Shown here: positions 46,411-57,344 of the stretch, one piece after another
How positions within the stretch are numbered: the first letter of the stretch is position 1
Layout of the letters: each line of letters starts with the position of its first letter
Assembly: GCA_000955795.1 (NCBI GenBank)
Contig: JYOB01000010.1
Coordinates: 257,637-321,636 of the forward strand
Direction of reading: 5' to 3'
Origin: Burkholderiaceae bacterium 26
GTDB taxonomy: Bacteria > Pseudomonadota > Gammaproteobacteria > Burkholderiales > Burkholderiaceae
DNA: 64,000 bases
Translations under genes and position numbers: made by a program
Notes under the pieces: model-generated
Told to the model about the DNA's origin: nothing
The model's database searches: none
Seen by the model: only the letters and a program-made list of their open reading frames with translations

Positions 46411-47058
46411 TCAACCGCCGTACATTGCGAGCGGCTTGCCGGCGGCGTTTGGGTCGACGCGCTTGAGTTGCTCGACGAAGTTGTCGGCGCCGTCCTTGAT
46501 GGCGGCACCAGAGTTGCCTTCGATACGGCGGGCGCCGTTGTAGCGCGTCACCCAGTACGAGGCGGTCATGTCATCCACGCGAATCTTGCTGCCCGTGGAG
46601 GGCGCATGCACAAACTTGTTATCGCCGATATAGATACCGACGTGCGAAAAGGTGTGGCGCATAGTGTTGAAGAACACCAAGTCGCCGGGACGCAGTTCAG
46701 CTGTTTCTACGCTGGTGCCGACACGGCTCATTTCCACAGCGCGGCGCGGCAGCAGGAAACCGAAGGTGTCGTTGAAGACGTAGCGGACGAAGCCGCTGCA
46801 GTCGAGGCCCGATTCCGGCGTGTTGCCGCCGAAACGGTAGCGCAGGCCGATCATGCCCAGTGCGTTCATGACAACGTCGCCGGTCTTGCTCATCACGTTG
46901 GAGATGAGGCCCGATTTGGCTTCGGGCTTGACGTCGGCGCGGACTTCCGTGTCCTTGAAGACCGTATCAGCATGCACTGCATTCGACACGATCACGCCGC
47001 AGCCGATCACAACCCCTACCGCCAGGCGCGCCATGGAATGAAGTACGAAATGCTGCAT
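46411..47058 (-). CDS. NlpC/P60-family (C40) cell-wall peptidase
   Basis: The 215-residue protein has a signal peptide (cleaved after SNAVHA) and a C40 domain. The catalytic Cys is in LDCSGFVRYVF, the His in FSHVGIYIG and the third polar residue in NKFVHAPSTGSKI. Such enzymes cut stem peptides of peptidoglycan in the periplasm. The start at 47058 has GAGGGAG seven bases upstream. The 242-bp upstream gap to the yej operon contains no ORF I can support. Confidence 0.92.
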   Translation of the reverse strand: MQHFVLHSMARLAVGVVIGCGVIVSNAVHADTVFKDTEVRADVKPEAKSGLISNVMSKTGDVVMNALGMIGLRYRFGGNTPESGLDCSGFVRYVFNDTFGFLLPRRAVEMSRVGTSVETAELRPGDLVFFNTMRHTFSHVGIYIGDNKFVHAPSTGSKIRVDDMTASYWVTRYNGARRIEGNSGAAIKDGADNFVEQLKRVDPNAAGKPLAMYGG

Positions 47059-47300
47059 TGGTTCTCCCTCGGAAACTTGTAATGATGCGGCCAAGATATG
47101 GCACCGCAAATGAGAACAGTCCGAATCTTGTTAAAACAATCTCGCAGGATGATAAAAGTGACACTTTGACTTGTCAAAGGTCGTTACAAAATTCCCCGAA
47201 ATCCACAGGCAAATCAGGCACTTAGACATGACTTTCGATGCGCATTCTTACAAAAACAGCGCCTCAGAAGTGCACTGATTCGGGGCAAAAGCGGTGGGTT

Positions 47301-48956
47301 TTACGGGTTATCCCGCGCAGGGATGAGTGAGGCAGCCGCCATCAGCTTGCAGGTGTAGGGGTGTGAGGGGGACGCCAACACCGCTTCAGTGTCGCCCTCT
47401 TCCACCACTTTTCCATCCTTCATCACCACCACGCGATGTGACATCGCGCGGATGACAGCAAGGTCGTGGCTGATGAATAGATACGACAGGTTGTACTTTT
47501 TCTGAAGGGCTGACAGCAGCGAAAGCACCTGCTGCTGGATCGACACATCAAGTGCGGAAGTCGGCTCATCGAGCACCAGCAACTGCGGCTTGAGGATCAG
47601 CACACGGGCAATGGCGACGCGCTGGCGCTGCCCGCCCGAGAATTCATGCGGATAGCGGCCCAACGCCGTGCGGTCCAAGCCGACTTCGCGCAGGGCTTCG
47701 ATCACGCGGTGACGGCGCTCCGTGGCGTTGACCTGCGGCTGGTGCAGCGCCAGCCCTTCGCCAACGATCTCCTCGATCGTCATGCGCGGCGACAGCGAAC
47801 CGTAGGGGTCTTGAAACACAACCTGCATGCGCGCCCGCACAGCGCGGCGCTCGTCGCGCGAAATACGCAGCAGCGAGTTGCCCAGGAAACGCAGGTCGCC
47901 GCTCTTTGCCGCTTGCAGCCCCAGCAACGTCTGCGCGAGCGTGGTCTTGCCAGAACCCGATTCGCCCACGATGCCGAGCGTCTCGCCTTCGCGCAGTTGC
48001 AGCGACACGGAATCGACCGCGGTAAACGGATCGGTTCGAAACCAGCCGGCAAACCCCGGGCGATGGCGTTCGTAGGTGACCGTCAGCTTGCTGGCTTCGA
48101 GCAGCACGGGTGCAAGCGGCACCAGCGGCAGCACGTCACGCTGTGGGCGGCTCTCAAGCAGGCGCACGGTGTACGGATGTTGAGGCGCGGCAAATACGTC
48201 GGCCGTGTTGCCGGTTTCCACCAGGACGCCCCGCTCCATCACGCCAACGCGCTCGGCAAAGGCGCGCACCATGTTGAGGTCGTGCGTGATCAGCATGATG
48301 GCCATGCCGAACTCTGCCTGCAGCTCGCGCAGCAATTGCAGAATCTGCATTCGCACCGTCACGTCCAGTGCGGTGGTCGGCTCATCGGCCAGCAGAAGCT
48401 TCGGCGAGCACGCCAGCGCCATGGCGATCATTGCGCGCTGGCGCTGCCCGCCTGACAGTTGGTGCGGGAACGCGTCGAATCGGCGCGGCGCCTCGGCGAT
48501 GCCGGTGCGCTCCAGCAGAGCAATCGCACGGGCCTTGGCGGCGCGCTTGTCCAGGCCTTCGTGCAGCTCCAGCGTTTCGACGATTTGGTTGCCGATCGTG
48601 TACAGCGGATTGAGCGCCGTCATCGGTTCCTGGAACACCATGGCGACATCGGCCCCACGCAGGCCGCGCATCTCCCGCTCGCTTGCGGAAAGCAGGTCAC
48701 GGCCTTCGAGCAGGATGCGGCCGCTATATTGCGCATCAGCCAGCAATCGCATGATCGATAGCGCGGTCACTGACTTGCCGGAGCCAGATTCGCCCACCAA
48801 TGCGAAGCGCTCGCCCGCGTGCAAATCGAGCGAGACGTGCTTGACGGCTTCCGTCACCTCGCCGTGCTCGGATTCGAAATGCACGCATAGATCATCCAGG
48901 CGCAGCAGCGGGCCGTCGTATTTCGGCGCGGGGGAACGCAAGTCAACGCGGCTCAT
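47301..48956 (-). CDS. yejF: Peptide ABC transporter ATP-binding protein, YejF-like (two ATPase domains)
   Basis: The 551-residue protein fuses two oligopeptide-type ATPases. Domain 1 has GESGSGKSVTALS, LSGGQRQRAMIAMAL and LLLADEPTTALDVT. Domain 2 has GESGSGKTTLAQT, FSGGQRQRVAIARVL and LLVLDEPTSALDVS. Each ends with the extra oligopeptide-transporter segment (HPYTVRLLES; HPYTCKLMAA). It drives the YejB/YejE channel. Its ATG overlaps the yejE stop as ATGA. In E. coli this transporter takes up microcin C and other peptides. Confidence 0.94.
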   Translation of the reverse strand: MSRVDLRSPAPKYDGPLLRLDDLCVHFESEHGEVTEAVKHVSLDLHAGERFALVGESGSGKSVTALSIMRLLADAQYSGRILLEGRDLLSASEREMRGLRGADVAMVFQEPMTALNPLYTIGNQIVETLELHEGLDKRAAKARAIALLERTGIAEAPRRFDAFPHQLSGGQRQRAMIAMALACSPKLLLADEPTTALDVTVRMQILQLLRELQAEFGMAIMLITHDLNMVRAFAERVGVMERGVLVETGNTADVFAAPQHPYTVRLLESRPQRDVLPLVPLAPVLLEASKLTVTYERHRPGFAGWFRTDPFTAVDSVSLQLREGETLGIVGESGSGKTTLAQTLLGLQAAKSGDLRFLGNSLLRISRDERRAVRARMQVVFQDPYGSLSPRMTIEEIVGEGLALHQPQVNATERRHRVIEALREVGLDRTALGRYPHEFSGGQRQRVAIARVLILKPQLLVLDEPTSALDVSIQQQVLSLLSALQKKYNLSYLFISHDLAVIRAMSHRVVVMKDGKVVEEGDTEAVLASPSHPYTCKLMAAASLIPARDNP

Positions 48957-50077
48957 TTCACCCCCGCCGGTTTCTGGCGCGTGCGCAGTTGAGCAAACGA
49001 CAGGCGCGTGTCGAAGGCATCGCGCAGCGCGTCGCCCATGAAGGTCAGCAGCACGAGGGTCAGCACGAGCACCACGAAAGTCGACAGCGAGATCCACCAG
49101 GCATCCAGGTTGGCCTTGCCCTGTGCGAGAAGTTCACCAAGGCTCGGCGTGGATGGCGGTACGCCCAGGCCTAGGAAATCCAGGCTGGTGAGCGCAAGAA
49201 TGGCTGCGCTCATGCGAAACGGCAGGAAGGTGATCACGGGCGTCAGGCTGTTGGGCATGATGTGGCGCCACATGATCTGCCAACTGGACAAGCCCATCGC
49301 CCGCGCGGCCTTCACATAGTCGAGCGAGCGGTTGCGGTAGAACTCGGCGCGAACGTAATCCGACAGGCTCATCCACCCGAACAGCGACAGCAGGATGATC
49401 AGCAGCCCGAGGCTGGGGGTGAAGATCGACGCGAAGATGATCAGCAGGTACAACTCTGGCATCGAACTCCAGATTTCAATCAGCCGCTGCGACACCATGT
49501 CGAAGCGCCCGCCGAAGAAGCCCATCAGCGCGCCGGTCAGCGTGCCGACCAGCACGCCCAGCACCGTGAGCGCCAGCCCGAACAGCACCGAGACACGGAA
49601 GCCGTACAGCAGCCGCGCAAACACGTCGCGACCACGGTCATCAGTACCGAGCCAGTTCTCGGCCGAGGGCGGCGCCGGGTTGGGCTCTTTCGAAAAATAG
49701 TTCAGCGTCTCGTACGAATACGGATTGGGCGGGAAAATCGCAATATTTCCCGGCTCCTTGAACTTGTCTCGGATGAACGGATCGAGGTAATCCGTCGGGG
49801 TCGGAAAATCTCCGCCGAAGGTCGTCTCGGGGTACGCCTTTACGATCGGGAAATACCAGTGACCGTGGTACTTGACCACCAGCGGCCGGTCATTGGAGAT
49901 GCATTCGGCGCCCAGACTGAGCACGAACAGCACCACGAAGATGATCAGGCTCCAATAGCCAAGCCGATGCTGCTTGAAGCGGCGCCACGCACGCTTGAGG
50001 GGCGACGGCGAATGCCGCACCGGGTGCGGCGTTGCCGTATTGGATGGATGCGTGGAAGTGCGCGAATACTGGGTCAT
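48953..50077 (-). CDS. yejE: Peptide ABC transporter permease, YejE-like
   Basis: The 374-residue permease has an N-terminal helix and a large periplasmic loop typical of YejE (NDRPLVVKYHGHWYFPIVKA, NYFSKEPNPAPPSAENWLGT). The DppC-type core follows, with the EAA loop YVKAARAMGLSSWQIMWRHI. About six membrane helices are present. It lies 14 bp downstream of yejB. Confidence 0.94.
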   Translation of the reverse strand: MTQYSRTSTHPSNTATPHPVRHSPSPLKRAWRRFKQHRLGYWSLIIFVVLFVLSLGAECISNDRPLVVKYHGHWYFPIVKAYPETTFGGDFPTPTDYLDPFIRDKFKEPGNIAIFPPNPYSYETLNYFSKEPNPAPPSAENWLGTDDRGRDVFARLLYGFRVSVLFGLALTVLGVLVGTLTGALMGFFGGRFDMVSQRLIEIWSSMPELYLLIIFASIFTPSLGLLIILLSLFGWMSLSDYVRAEFYRNRSLDYVKAARAMGLSSWQIMWRHIMPNSLTPVITFLPFRMSAAILALTSLDFLGLGVPPSTPSLGELLAQGKANLDAWWISLSTFVVLVLTLVLLTFMGDALRDAFDTRLSFAQLRTRQKPAGVK

Positions 50078-50091
50078 GGTTGCCGGCCCGC

Positions 50092-51144
50092 CTATCGCCC
50101 GACCGAGCCGAAATGGATACGCGGATCAACCAGCACGTAGCACACGTCGGAAATCAACCGCGCGGCCAGCCCGATCAACGTGAACAGGTACAGCGTGCCG
50201 AGCACTACGGGATAATCGCGCCGCATCACCGCCTCATACGACAGCAGGCCCATGCCATCGAGCGAAAACAGTTGCTCGATCAGCAGCGACCCCGTGAAGA
50301 ATGCCCCAATGAAGGCCGACGGGAAGCCTGTCACCAAAGGCAGCAGCGCGTTGCGGAAGATGTGCTTCCACAGTACGCGCCGCTCCGACAGCCCCTTGCT
50401 GCGCGCCGTCAGCACGTACTGCTTGCGAATTTCCTCCAGGAACGCGTTCTTCGTCAGCATGGTGATGACGGCAAAGCTTCCCACCACCGACGCCATGACG
50501 GGCAGCGTGATGTGCCAAAGGTAATCCGTGATCTTGCCGAGCAGGCTGAGCTGATCCCAGTTGTCGGATGTGATGCCCCGGATGGGGAACCACTGGAAGA
50601 ACGTGCCGCCGCCAAACAGCACAAGCAGCAGCACCCCGAGCACGAACCCCGGGATGGCGTAGCCGACCAACACGATGATGCTGGTCACCAGATCAAACCG
50701 GCTGCCCGCCCGCACGGCCTTCGCAATGCCGAGCGGCACCGCTATCAGGTACGTGAGAAAGAACGTCCATAACCCGATCGAAATCGATACCGGCAATTTC
50801 GACTTGATGAGGTCCCACACGCTACGGTGCTGAAAATAGCTCTCTCCCAGGTCGAAGCGCGCAAAACGGCCGAGCATCAGGAAGTAGCGCTCGACAGGGC
50901 TCTTGTCGAAACCATACAGCGCGCGGATTTCCTTGATCTTCTCGGGATCGACGCCGCGGCGGCCCCGATAGTCAAACGCGCCGCCGCCACTGGCCTCGCC
51001 GCCTGCGGCACGCCCTTTCATCTCCATCATCATCTGTTCGACCGGGCCACCAGGTACGAACTGGATCACGATAAACGTCAGCGTGATCACGCCGATCAGC
51101 GTCGGGATCAGAAGCAGCAACCGTTTGATCAGGTACGCGAACAT
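50092..51144 (-). CDS. yejB: Peptide ABC transporter permease, YejB-like
   Basis: The 350-residue DppB-type permease starts MFAYLIKRLLLLIPTLIGVI, has the long periplasmic loop after helix 1 and the EAA loop YVLTARSKGLSERRVLWKHI. It pairs with YejE to form the membrane channel. It is 16 bp downstream of yejA. Confidence 0.94.
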   Translation of the reverse strand: MFAYLIKRLLLLIPTLIGVITLTFIVIQFVPGGPVEQMMMEMKGRAAGGEASGGGAFDYRGRRGVDPEKIKEIRALYGFDKSPVERYFLMLGRFARFDLGESYFQHRSVWDLIKSKLPVSISIGLWTFFLTYLIAVPLGIAKAVRAGSRFDLVTSIIVLVGYAIPGFVLGVLLLVLFGGGTFFQWFPIRGITSDNWDQLSLLGKITDYLWHITLPVMASVVGSFAVITMLTKNAFLEEIRKQYVLTARSKGLSERRVLWKHIFRNALLPLVTGFPSAFIGAFFTGSLLIEQLFSLDGMGLLSYEAVMRRDYPVVLGTLYLFTLIGLAARLISDVCYVLVDPRIHFGSVGR

Positions 51145-51160
51145 GGTGTCACCGATGCGG

Positions 51161-53047
51161 TCATTTGGCAGCCGATTGGGCGGATTCCGGCGTCCGCCAC
51201 CACGCCGTCAGCACCCAGGCCTCGGCCGAGTAGTAATACGGGAGACGATCCGGGTACATCAGGTTCTTGTTGTAGGCCACGCGGTGCGAAGCCGAATACC
51301 AGTGCGGAATCACATAGCAGCCTTGCATTAGTACGCGGTCGAGCGCGCGTGAAGCGATGACCAGCTCGTCGCGGCTGTCAGCGCGCAGCACATCATCGAT
51401 CAGTGCATCGACGGCCGGCGATTTCAGGCCGATCACGTTGTCCGAGCCAGCCTCGTCAGCCGCAGCAGAGCCGAAGCGATCCTTCAGCTCATTACCAGGG
51501 CTTTGCGAATCGGGGAAGCGCAGCGAAATCATGTCGAAATCGAACTCTTCCAATCGCTTCTGGTAGAGCGCGAAGTCGGTCATGCGCTGGTTGACCTGGA
51601 TCCCGAGCTTCTCAAGGTTGCGCGCATACGCCGCCATGACGCGGCTCATGGCCCCGCCGTCGTCGAGCATCTCGAAGACGAACGGCTCGCCCTTGCTGTT
51701 GCGCAGCGCCCCGTCGGCGTACGTCCAACCAGCCTGGGCCAACAGGCGACGCGCCTGCCGCAGATTGTCACGCAGTGAGCTGGGGGGATCAGTCGAAGGC
51801 GGTGCGGGCAGCACGCCAAACACCTCCGGATCGAGCTTGCTGCGCAGCGGTTCCAGCAATGCCAGCTCGCCCTTGCTAGGCATGCCCGTGAGCGAATCGG
51901 ACGCGGCCAGCTCGCTATTGGCGAAGTAGCTATCGAGCCGGCGATAGGCGCCATAGAAGAGCTGGCGATTGAGCCATTCGAAATCAAGCGCCAGCGCCAG
52001 CGCCTTGCGCACCCGAAGGTCCTGGAACAGCGGGCGCCGCAGGTTCATCACAAAGCCCTGCATGCCCGCGCCGTTGCGATGCGGGAATTCGCTCTTGATC
52101 AGTTCACCGCTGCGGAACTTCACGCCGACGTAACTCTTGGCCCAGTTCTTGGCGCGGTATTCGACCATGGCGTCGTACTCACCAGCCTTGAAGGCTTCGA
52201 GACGGGCGGTTTCGTCCTTGTAGAGCTTGTACTGGATGCGCTCGAAATTGAACGAGCCACGGCGCACGTTCAGGTCACGGCCCCAATAGTCGGGATTGCG
52301 CCGGAAGGTAATGCCGCGCGACGGATCAAAGCGCTCGATCACATACGGGCCGCTGGCAATCGGGTCCTGGAAGGTCAGCTTGTCGAACGCGACATCCTTG
52401 CCGCCGTCGGGATCATCGGGCTTGCCGCTGCCCTTGCCCCACTTTGGCGAGAACACCGGCAGCCCGCCGACGATGAGCGGCAGCTCCTTGTTCTTGCGCT
52501 TGAACTCGTAGCGGATGGTGCTCGCGTCCACCACTGTCACCTTGGCCACATCCGCTGTCATGCTGCGGTAGGCGGGGCTCGCGCCCTTGCCCATCAGCAT
52601 GTCGTAGGAGTATTTGACGTCCGACGCACGCACGCGATCGCCGTTGGAGAATCGCGCGCGCGGGTTGATGTGGAACGTGACCGAAAGCTCGTCGGGCGCG
52701 ACCGTCACGTCGTCCGCAAGCAGCCCATAGCCGCTGGCGGTTTCGTCCCAACTCGTAATGAGCAGGCTTTCGAAGACAAGCTGATTGAGGCCCGGCGCCG
52801 ACGTGCCCTTGATCGTGAACGGATTGAACTTGTCGAAGCTCGTGCGCCGGTCGGGGTTGCCGAGCAGCAGCATGCCGCCGATGGGCGCCTTCGGGTTCAG
52901 ATAGCCGAAGTTCGAGAAACCGGCCGGATACTTGAGGTCGCCATATTCAGCGTAGCCATGGGCCGCCCAGGCGGGTGTCACGCAGATCGCCGCCAACAGG
53001 CTGACCAGCGCCATGGCTCGCTTGTGTGTCGCAACGCGCACGCTCAT
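51161..53047 (-). CDS. yejA: Peptide ABC transporter substrate-binding protein, YejA-like
   Basis: The 628-residue periplasmic protein has a signal peptide (LVSLLAAICVTPAWA) and an SBP_bac_5 fold: HGYAEYGDLKYPAGFSNFGY, DKFNPFTIKGTSAPGLNQLV, and EFPHRNGAGMQGFVMNLRRP. It captures peptides for YejBEF. Order yejA-B-E-F with short gaps indicates one operon. The start at 53047 is used; an ORF start slightly upstream is not better supported. Confidence 0.93.
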   Translation of the reverse strand: MSVRVATHKRAMALVSLLAAICVTPAWAAHGYAEYGDLKYPAGFSNFGYLNPKAPIGGMLLLGNPDRRTSFDKFNPFTIKGTSAPGLNQLVFESLLITSWDETASGYGLLADDVTVAPDELSVTFHINPRARFSNGDRVRASDVKYSYDMLMGKGASPAYRSMTADVAKVTVVDASTIRYEFKRKNKELPLIVGGLPVFSPKWGKGSGKPDDPDGGKDVAFDKLTFQDPIASGPYVIERFDPSRGITFRRNPDYWGRDLNVRRGSFNFERIQYKLYKDETARLEAFKAGEYDAMVEYRAKNWAKSYVGVKFRSGELIKSEFPHRNGAGMQGFVMNLRRPLFQDLRVRKALALALDFEWLNRQLFYGAYRRLDSYFANSELAASDSLTGMPSKGELALLEPLRSKLDPEVFGVLPAPPSTDPPSSLRDNLRQARRLLAQAGWTYADGALRNSKGEPFVFEMLDDGGAMSRVMAAYARNLEKLGIQVNQRMTDFALYQKRLEEFDFDMISLRFPDSQSPGNELKDRFGSAAADEAGSDNVIGLKSPAVDALIDDVLRADSRDELVIASRALDRVLMQGCYVIPHWYSASHRVAYNKNLMYPDRLPYYYSAEAWVLTAWWRTPESAQSAAK

Positions 53048-53356
53048 TGCGCCCCTTGCCCCCAATGTCCTTGCATGCGTTGATCCGATTGATCGCTGTC
53101 TGAAAAACTGTTTTGGACGATTCTAACGCCCTCACACCGCAATCCCACCAATTCCGGCCCGGGGATCGTCCCGCATTGACAAGGCTGGCAGGGGTTGTGC
53201 GGCACTGCGCAAATGCGGAGCCGCCCCTCGCTTTCCGGTATGATCGCGCCCACCTAATTGCCTCGTGCCCCGGATACCGCCGCTGCGTCACCGCAGTGAC
53301 GAGTGACCACAGCCACATACGGGCGCGACGTTGCCCCACATTTGTACGGAGAAAAC
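53048..53356. other. Divergent yejA-fabI intergenic region
   Basis: The 309-bp region has no supported gene. On the minus strand GTTAGAAT (53127-53120) could hold a TAGAAT -10 for yejA. On the plus strand TATGAT (53239-53244) is a possible -10 for fabI. Neither has a convincing -35. Confidence 0.4.
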
Positions 53357-54151
53357 ATGGGATTCCTCGCTGGCAAGCGCATTCTGATTACCGGCCTTCT
53401 GTCCAACCGCTCGATCGCCTACGGCATCGCCAGCGCGTGCAAGCGCGAAGGCGCAGAACTGGCCTTCACTTACGTCGGCGAACGCTTTAAAGACCGCATT
53501 ACTGAATTCGCCACCGAGTTCGACAGCAAGCTGGTGTTTGATTGCGACGTCGGCAGCGATGAGCAGATCGCCAAGGTCTTCGAAGATCTCGGCCAGCACT
53601 GGGACCACTTCGACGGCCTCGTGCACTCGATCGGCTTTGCGCCGCGCGAAGCGATTGCCGGCAACTTCATGGACGGCCTGTCGCGCGAATCATTCCGCAT
53701 CGCGCACGACATCTCGGCGTATAGCTTCCCCGCGCTGGCGAAGGCCGCGCTGCCGATGCTCTCGCCCAATGCTTCGCTCCTCGCCCTGACGTACCTGGGT
53801 GCTGAACGCGTGGTCCCGAACTACAACACGATGGGCCTGGCCAAGGCGTCGCTCGAAGCGAGCGTGCGTTACCTGGCAAGCGCGCTGGGTCCGAAGGGCA
53901 TCCGCGCCAACGGCATCTCGGCGGGTCCGATCAAGACGCTTGCCGCATCCGGCATCAAGGATTTCGGCAAGCTGCTCAAGTACATGGAAGACGTGGCACC
54001 ACTGCGCCGCAACGTCACCATCGAGGAGGTTGGCAACGTGGCGGCGTTCCTGCTGTCGGATCTGGCCAGCGGTATGACTGGCGAGATCACGTACGTGGAC
54101 TGTGGCTTCAACGTGACCGCCGGTGTGCCGGACGTCGTCGGCCAAGGCTGA
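53357..54151 (+). CDS. fabI: Enoyl-[acyl-carrier-protein] reductase (NADH), FabI
   Basis: FabI does the last reduction of each fatty-acid elongation cycle and is the triclosan target. The 264-residue SDR has the cofactor start [34 protein letters not shown], the catalytic Tyr and Lys in [16 protein letters not shown], and the [16 protein letters not shown] loop. A GGAG lies five bases before the ATG. A bidirectional terminator follows. Confidence 0.97.
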   Translation: MGFLAGKRILITGLLSNRSIAYGIASACKREGAELAFTYVGERFKDRITEFATEFDSKLVFDCDVGSDEQIAKVFEDLGQHWDHFDGLVHSIGFAPREAIAGNFMDGLSRESFRIAHDISAYSFPALAKAALPMLSPNASLLALTYLGAERVVPNYNTMGLAKASLEASVRYLASALGPKGIRANGISAGPIKTLAASGIKDFGKLLKYMEDVAPLRRNVTIEEVGNVAAFLLSDLASGMTGEITYVDCGFNVTAGVPDVVGQG

Positions 54152-54217
54152 TGCGTTAATGCTCTAACGCATGCGCGCGCCATCTTCGGAAGGCGCACGC
54201 TTGCGGAGCAGACAAAG

Positions 54218-54253
54218 AAAAAGCCCGCATGGCGCAAACCATGCGGGCTTTTT
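54218..54253. terminator. Bidirectional terminator (fabI / tRNA-Ser)
   Basis: The arms AAAAAGCCCGCATGG (54218-54232) and CCATGCGGGCTTTTT (54239-54253) are perfect complements with a 6-nt loop, between fabI on plus and tRNA-Ser on minus. Confidence 0.94.
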
Positions 54254-54335
54254 GACGTGCAGTGCAATGCGAGCCGTCACGTCAGCTCAACTCGCATCCG
54301 CCTGTTGTGTGCGCTTCCCGCGAGAAGCGCCAAAC

Positions 54336-54429
54336 TGGCGGAGACGGAGGGATTCGAACCCTCGATCCAGGTTTTGGCCCGGATGCTCCCTTAGCAGGGG
54401 AGTGCCTTCGACCTCTCGGCCACGTCTCC
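54336..54429 (-). tRNA. tRNA-Ser (GCT)
   Basis: The 94-nt minus-strand tRNA starts GGAGACGTGGCCGAGAGG, has anticodon GCT in CTGCTAA, a long class II variable arm, T-loop GGTTCGAATCC and encoded CCA. Confidence 0.97.
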
Positions 54430-54471
54430 CAAACTTGCGTCGCACGAAGGAGCCCGTGCAACGAAGCGCGT

Positions 54472-54500
54472 ATTCTAGCCACTTCACCCCACCCGGTCAA
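54472..54500 (-). promoter_or_regulatory. Sigma-70 promoter of tRNA-Ser
   Basis: On the minus strand TTGACC (54500-54495) and TAGAAT (54477-54472) are exactly 17 bp apart. The predicted start is about 36 nt upstream of the tRNA. Confidence 0.78.
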
Positions 54501-54578
54501 CGACAACTGCATGACACGCGGTGAGAATCTGTGGCCCCGGGGGTCGCCACCCCGGCCATCCGGCGCCAGTTCAGTCGA

Positions 54579-55829
54579 TTACGCCTGATCCAGCTCGAAC
54601 GCCTTGTGGAGCGCGCGCACGGCCAGCTCCATGTACTTCTCATCGATCAGCACCGAGATCTTGATTTCCGAGGTGGAGATCATCTGGATGTTGATGCCCT
54701 CTTCCGACAGCGTGCGGAACATCTTGCTGGCGATGCCCACGTGCGAGCGCATGCCCACACCCACCACCGAAACCTTCGACACCTTCGGATCGCCCGACAC
54801 GCTGGCCGCACCGATATGCGCCTTCACGCTGTCGTTCAGGATCGCCAGCGCGCGCTGATATTCGCCACGCGGCACGGTGAAGGTGAAGTCCGTCTTACCT
54901 TCCACCGACTGATTCTGGATGATCATGTCGACGTCGATATTGGCGTCGGCGACCGGGCCCAGGATCTGATAAGCGATGCCAGGCTTGTCCGGCACACCGA
55001 TCACGGTGATCTTGGCTTCGTCGCGGGCAAAGGCGATGCCGGAAATGGCGGCGGCTTCCATGTTCGAATCTTCCTCAAAAGTAATCAGCGTGCCCGAGTT
55101 CATCTCGACGTCGAGCGGCATCAGCGGGTCGGTCAGCGACGACAGCACGCGGGTCTTCACGCGGTACTTGCCGGCAAACTCCACCGAGCGAATCTGCAGC
55201 ACCTTGGAACCAAGGCTGGCCATTTCCAGCATCTCTTCGAAGGTGATCTTGTCCAGGCGACGGGCGTCGTCCACCACGCGCGGGTCGGTCGTGTAAACGC
55301 CGTCGACGTCGGTGTAGATCAAGCATTCGTCGGCCTCGAGCGCCGCGGCAACCGCCACGGCCGAGGTATCCGAACCGCCACGGCCCAGCGTGGTGATGTG
55401 GCCTTCGCTGTCGATGCCCTGAAAGCCGGTGATGACGACCACGCGACCAGCATCCAAATCAGCGCGTACGCGTTCATCGTCGATCGACTGGATGCGCGCC
55501 TTGGTGTAGGCCGAATCGGTCTTCACCGGCACTTGCCAGCCCGTGTAGCTGCGGGCATCGATGCCTTCGGCGTGCAACGCAATAGCCAGCAGACCCACGC
55601 TCACCTGCTCGCCGGTCGAGGCAATCATGTCGAGTTCACGCGGGTCGGGTTGGGCCGAAATCTCTTTGGCCATACCCAGCAGTCGGTTGGTTTCGCCAGA
55701 CATGGCCGACGGAACGACCACGATCTGGTGACCTGCACGGTGCCACTTGGCAACGCGCTTGGCGACATTCTTGATGCGTTCAACCGAACCCATCGAGGTG
55801 CCACCGTATTTGTGAACGATGAGAGCCAT
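54579..55829 (-). CDS. lysC: Aspartate kinase
   Basis: LysC phosphorylates aspartate, the first step to lysine, threonine and methionine. The 416-residue protein starts [20 protein letters not shown]. It has [33 protein letters not shown] and the [13 protein letters not shown] segment. Two C-terminal ACT domains ([40 protein letters not shown]) indicate feedback inhibition by lysine and/or threonine. Start 55829 fits the family; there is no Shine-Dalgarno sequence. It is 96 bp downstream of tilS. Confidence 0.97.
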   Translation of the reverse strand: MALIVHKYGGTSMGSVERIKNVAKRVAKWHRAGHQIVVVPSAMSGETNRLLGMAKEISAQPDPRELDMIASTGEQVSVGLLAIALHAEGIDARSYTGWQVPVKTDSAYTKARIQSIDDERVRADLDAGRVVVITGFQGIDSEGHITTLGRGGSDTSAVAVAAALEADECLIYTDVDGVYTTDPRVVDDARRLDKITFEEMLEMASLGSKVLQIRSVEFAGKYRVKTRVLSSLTDPLMPLDVEMNSGTLITFEEDSNMEAAAISGIAFARDEAKITVIGVPDKPGIAYQILGPVADANIDVDMIIQNQSVEGKTDFTFTVPRGEYQRALAILNDSVKAHIGAASVSGDPKVSKVSVVGVGMRSHVGIASKMFRTLSEEGINIQMISTSEIKISVLIDEKYMELAVRALHKAFELDQA

Positions 55830-55925
55830 CTTGGAAAGATCAGGAGGAGGCGGAGCGGTGCAAAAGCTTTTGAAAATACAGCAATTTGCATCGATCGGCA
55901 AGCAATTCACTGCTGGCGATGTATA

Positions 55926-57344
55926 TCAGGGCGCACCCTCGGTGGCCGCAGACCATGTGACCTGCCAGCCAGCGCCGCTGTGGATGGCCGCTCGGTTCAT
56001 TCCCAACCCCGCTGCAAACACCAGCACGTTGCCCGCGTATAGCAGCGGCAAGCGCTGGCGCCCCCAGGCAGGAATGCCGGCCTCTTGGTACGCCTGCTTG
56101 AGCGCGCGGGACGGTCCTCCCGGGCGCAGCACGATGCGCTCACCACCGCGGCGTGGCGACAGCAACAGCGGCGCTTGTAAGGTTTGCACAGCAACGCCAT
56201 CGCGTGCCACGGGTGCAAACAACAGCGCCCCGCCCCATGCGGCCACATTCACGCGTTGCTCAGCTGGATGCGTCGGTTCAAATTGCGTCGTCTCAATGGC
56301 TAACGCAACCGGATCCGACGCGTCGCCGGCGCCAGCGTCGACTCGCGCAACGCCGCGATAGCGCCTAACTTGTCCCGCAGGCAGTTCAATGCACAGCGCC
56401 CCATCGTCTCGCGCGTCGACCAGTTGCGTGCGCAGATCCTCAAGGCGACGCGTGGACAGCGCGCGCACCCCCGCATCGGCCAACCAGGCACGCAGCACCG
56501 CGCGCTGACGGGGCGCGGATAGCGCGATCAACGCCCCCACATCCAACCCATCCTCTGAGGCGATCTGCATCAAATCGGCCCGCGCGATCTCGTTGATCAG
56601 CGCAGCTGCATCCGCCAGGTGCCCAGCGCTGCGCGACAAGGCTTCCCGATACGCCGGGAAATGATCCGCCATGCCCACGAGCAGCGGGCGCAGCGCATTC
56701 CGTGCGTAACGTGCGTCGGCGTTGGACGGATCCTCGACCCAGCTGAGCGCGTGCGCATGTGCGTACAGCTCGATCTCGCTGCGCGGCGCATCGATCCAAG
56801 GACGCAGCAATGTGACAGTGCCCGCCCGAGCCATCGGCATGGCTGCGAGGCCGTCGAGGCCAGCGCCGCGCATCAATTGCAGCAGCACCGTTTCAGCTTG
56901 GTCATCCTGATGATGCGCCGTCAACAAAATGGAGGCGCCTGTCTGGGCGCAAAGCGCTTCGAGCGCGGCGTATCTGGCTTCGCGTGCCGCTTCCTCAACC
57001 CCCTGCCCGGCATCGATCGCTACATGGACGCGACGCGCATGAAACGCAACGCCGGCTGCTTCTGCCATGCGTTGACTGGCGCATTCCCAGACATCGGCCT
57101 CGGCCTGCAAGCCGTGGTGAATATGCAGGGCAACGAGCCGCACGTGGGCACCCGCATCACGCCACGCCGCACACGCGTGCAGCAGAGCGACAGAATCACG
57201 CCCGCCCGACAGGGCAATCGCCACAATCGGTGTTTCGGCCACGCCAGAAGCAACAAAGGCCGCACACGCGGCAACGCGTTGTGCGACCTTGTTGACGAGA
57301 TCAGCCGACGAATCAGCGGACTTCGGTTTCCTTGAACTTGCCAT
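55926..57344 (-). CDS. tilS: tRNA(Ile)-lysidine synthase
   Basis: TilS converts C34 of tRNA-Ile(CAU) to lysidine so it reads AUA. The 472-residue protein has the PP-loop ATPase motif [50 protein letters not shown] and [16 protein letters not shown]-terminal TilS domains ([38 protein letters not shown]) follow. Its start lies inside the last 32 bp of accA, so translation is probably coupled. Confidence 0.95.
   Translation of the reverse strand: MASSRKPKSADSSADLVNKVAQRVAACAAFVASGVAETPIVAIALSGGRDSVALLHACAAWRDAGAHVRLVALHIHHGLQAEADVWECASQRMAEAAGVAFHARRVHVAIDAGQGVEEAAREARYAALEALCAQTGASILLTAHHQDDQAETVLLQLMRGAGLDGLAAMPMARAGTVTLLRPWIDAPRSEIELYAHAHALSWVEDPSNADARYARNALRPLLVGMADHFPAYREALSRSAGHLADAAALINEIARADLMQIASEDGLDVGALIALSAPRQRAVLRAWLADAGVRALSTRRLEDLRTQLVDARDDGALCIELPAGQVRRYRGVARVDAGAGDASDPVALAIETTQFEPTHPAEQRVNVAAWGGALLFAPVARDGVAVQTLQAPLLLSPRRGGERIVLRPGGPSRALKQAYQEAGIPAWGRQRLPLLYAGNVLVFAAGLGMNRAAIHSGAGWQVTWSAATEGAP

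Noticed and set aside
53176-53181. TTGACA as the -35 of fabI
   Set aside because: The sequence 17 bp downstream is GC-rich with no -10; the possible TATGAT at 53239 is far too distant.
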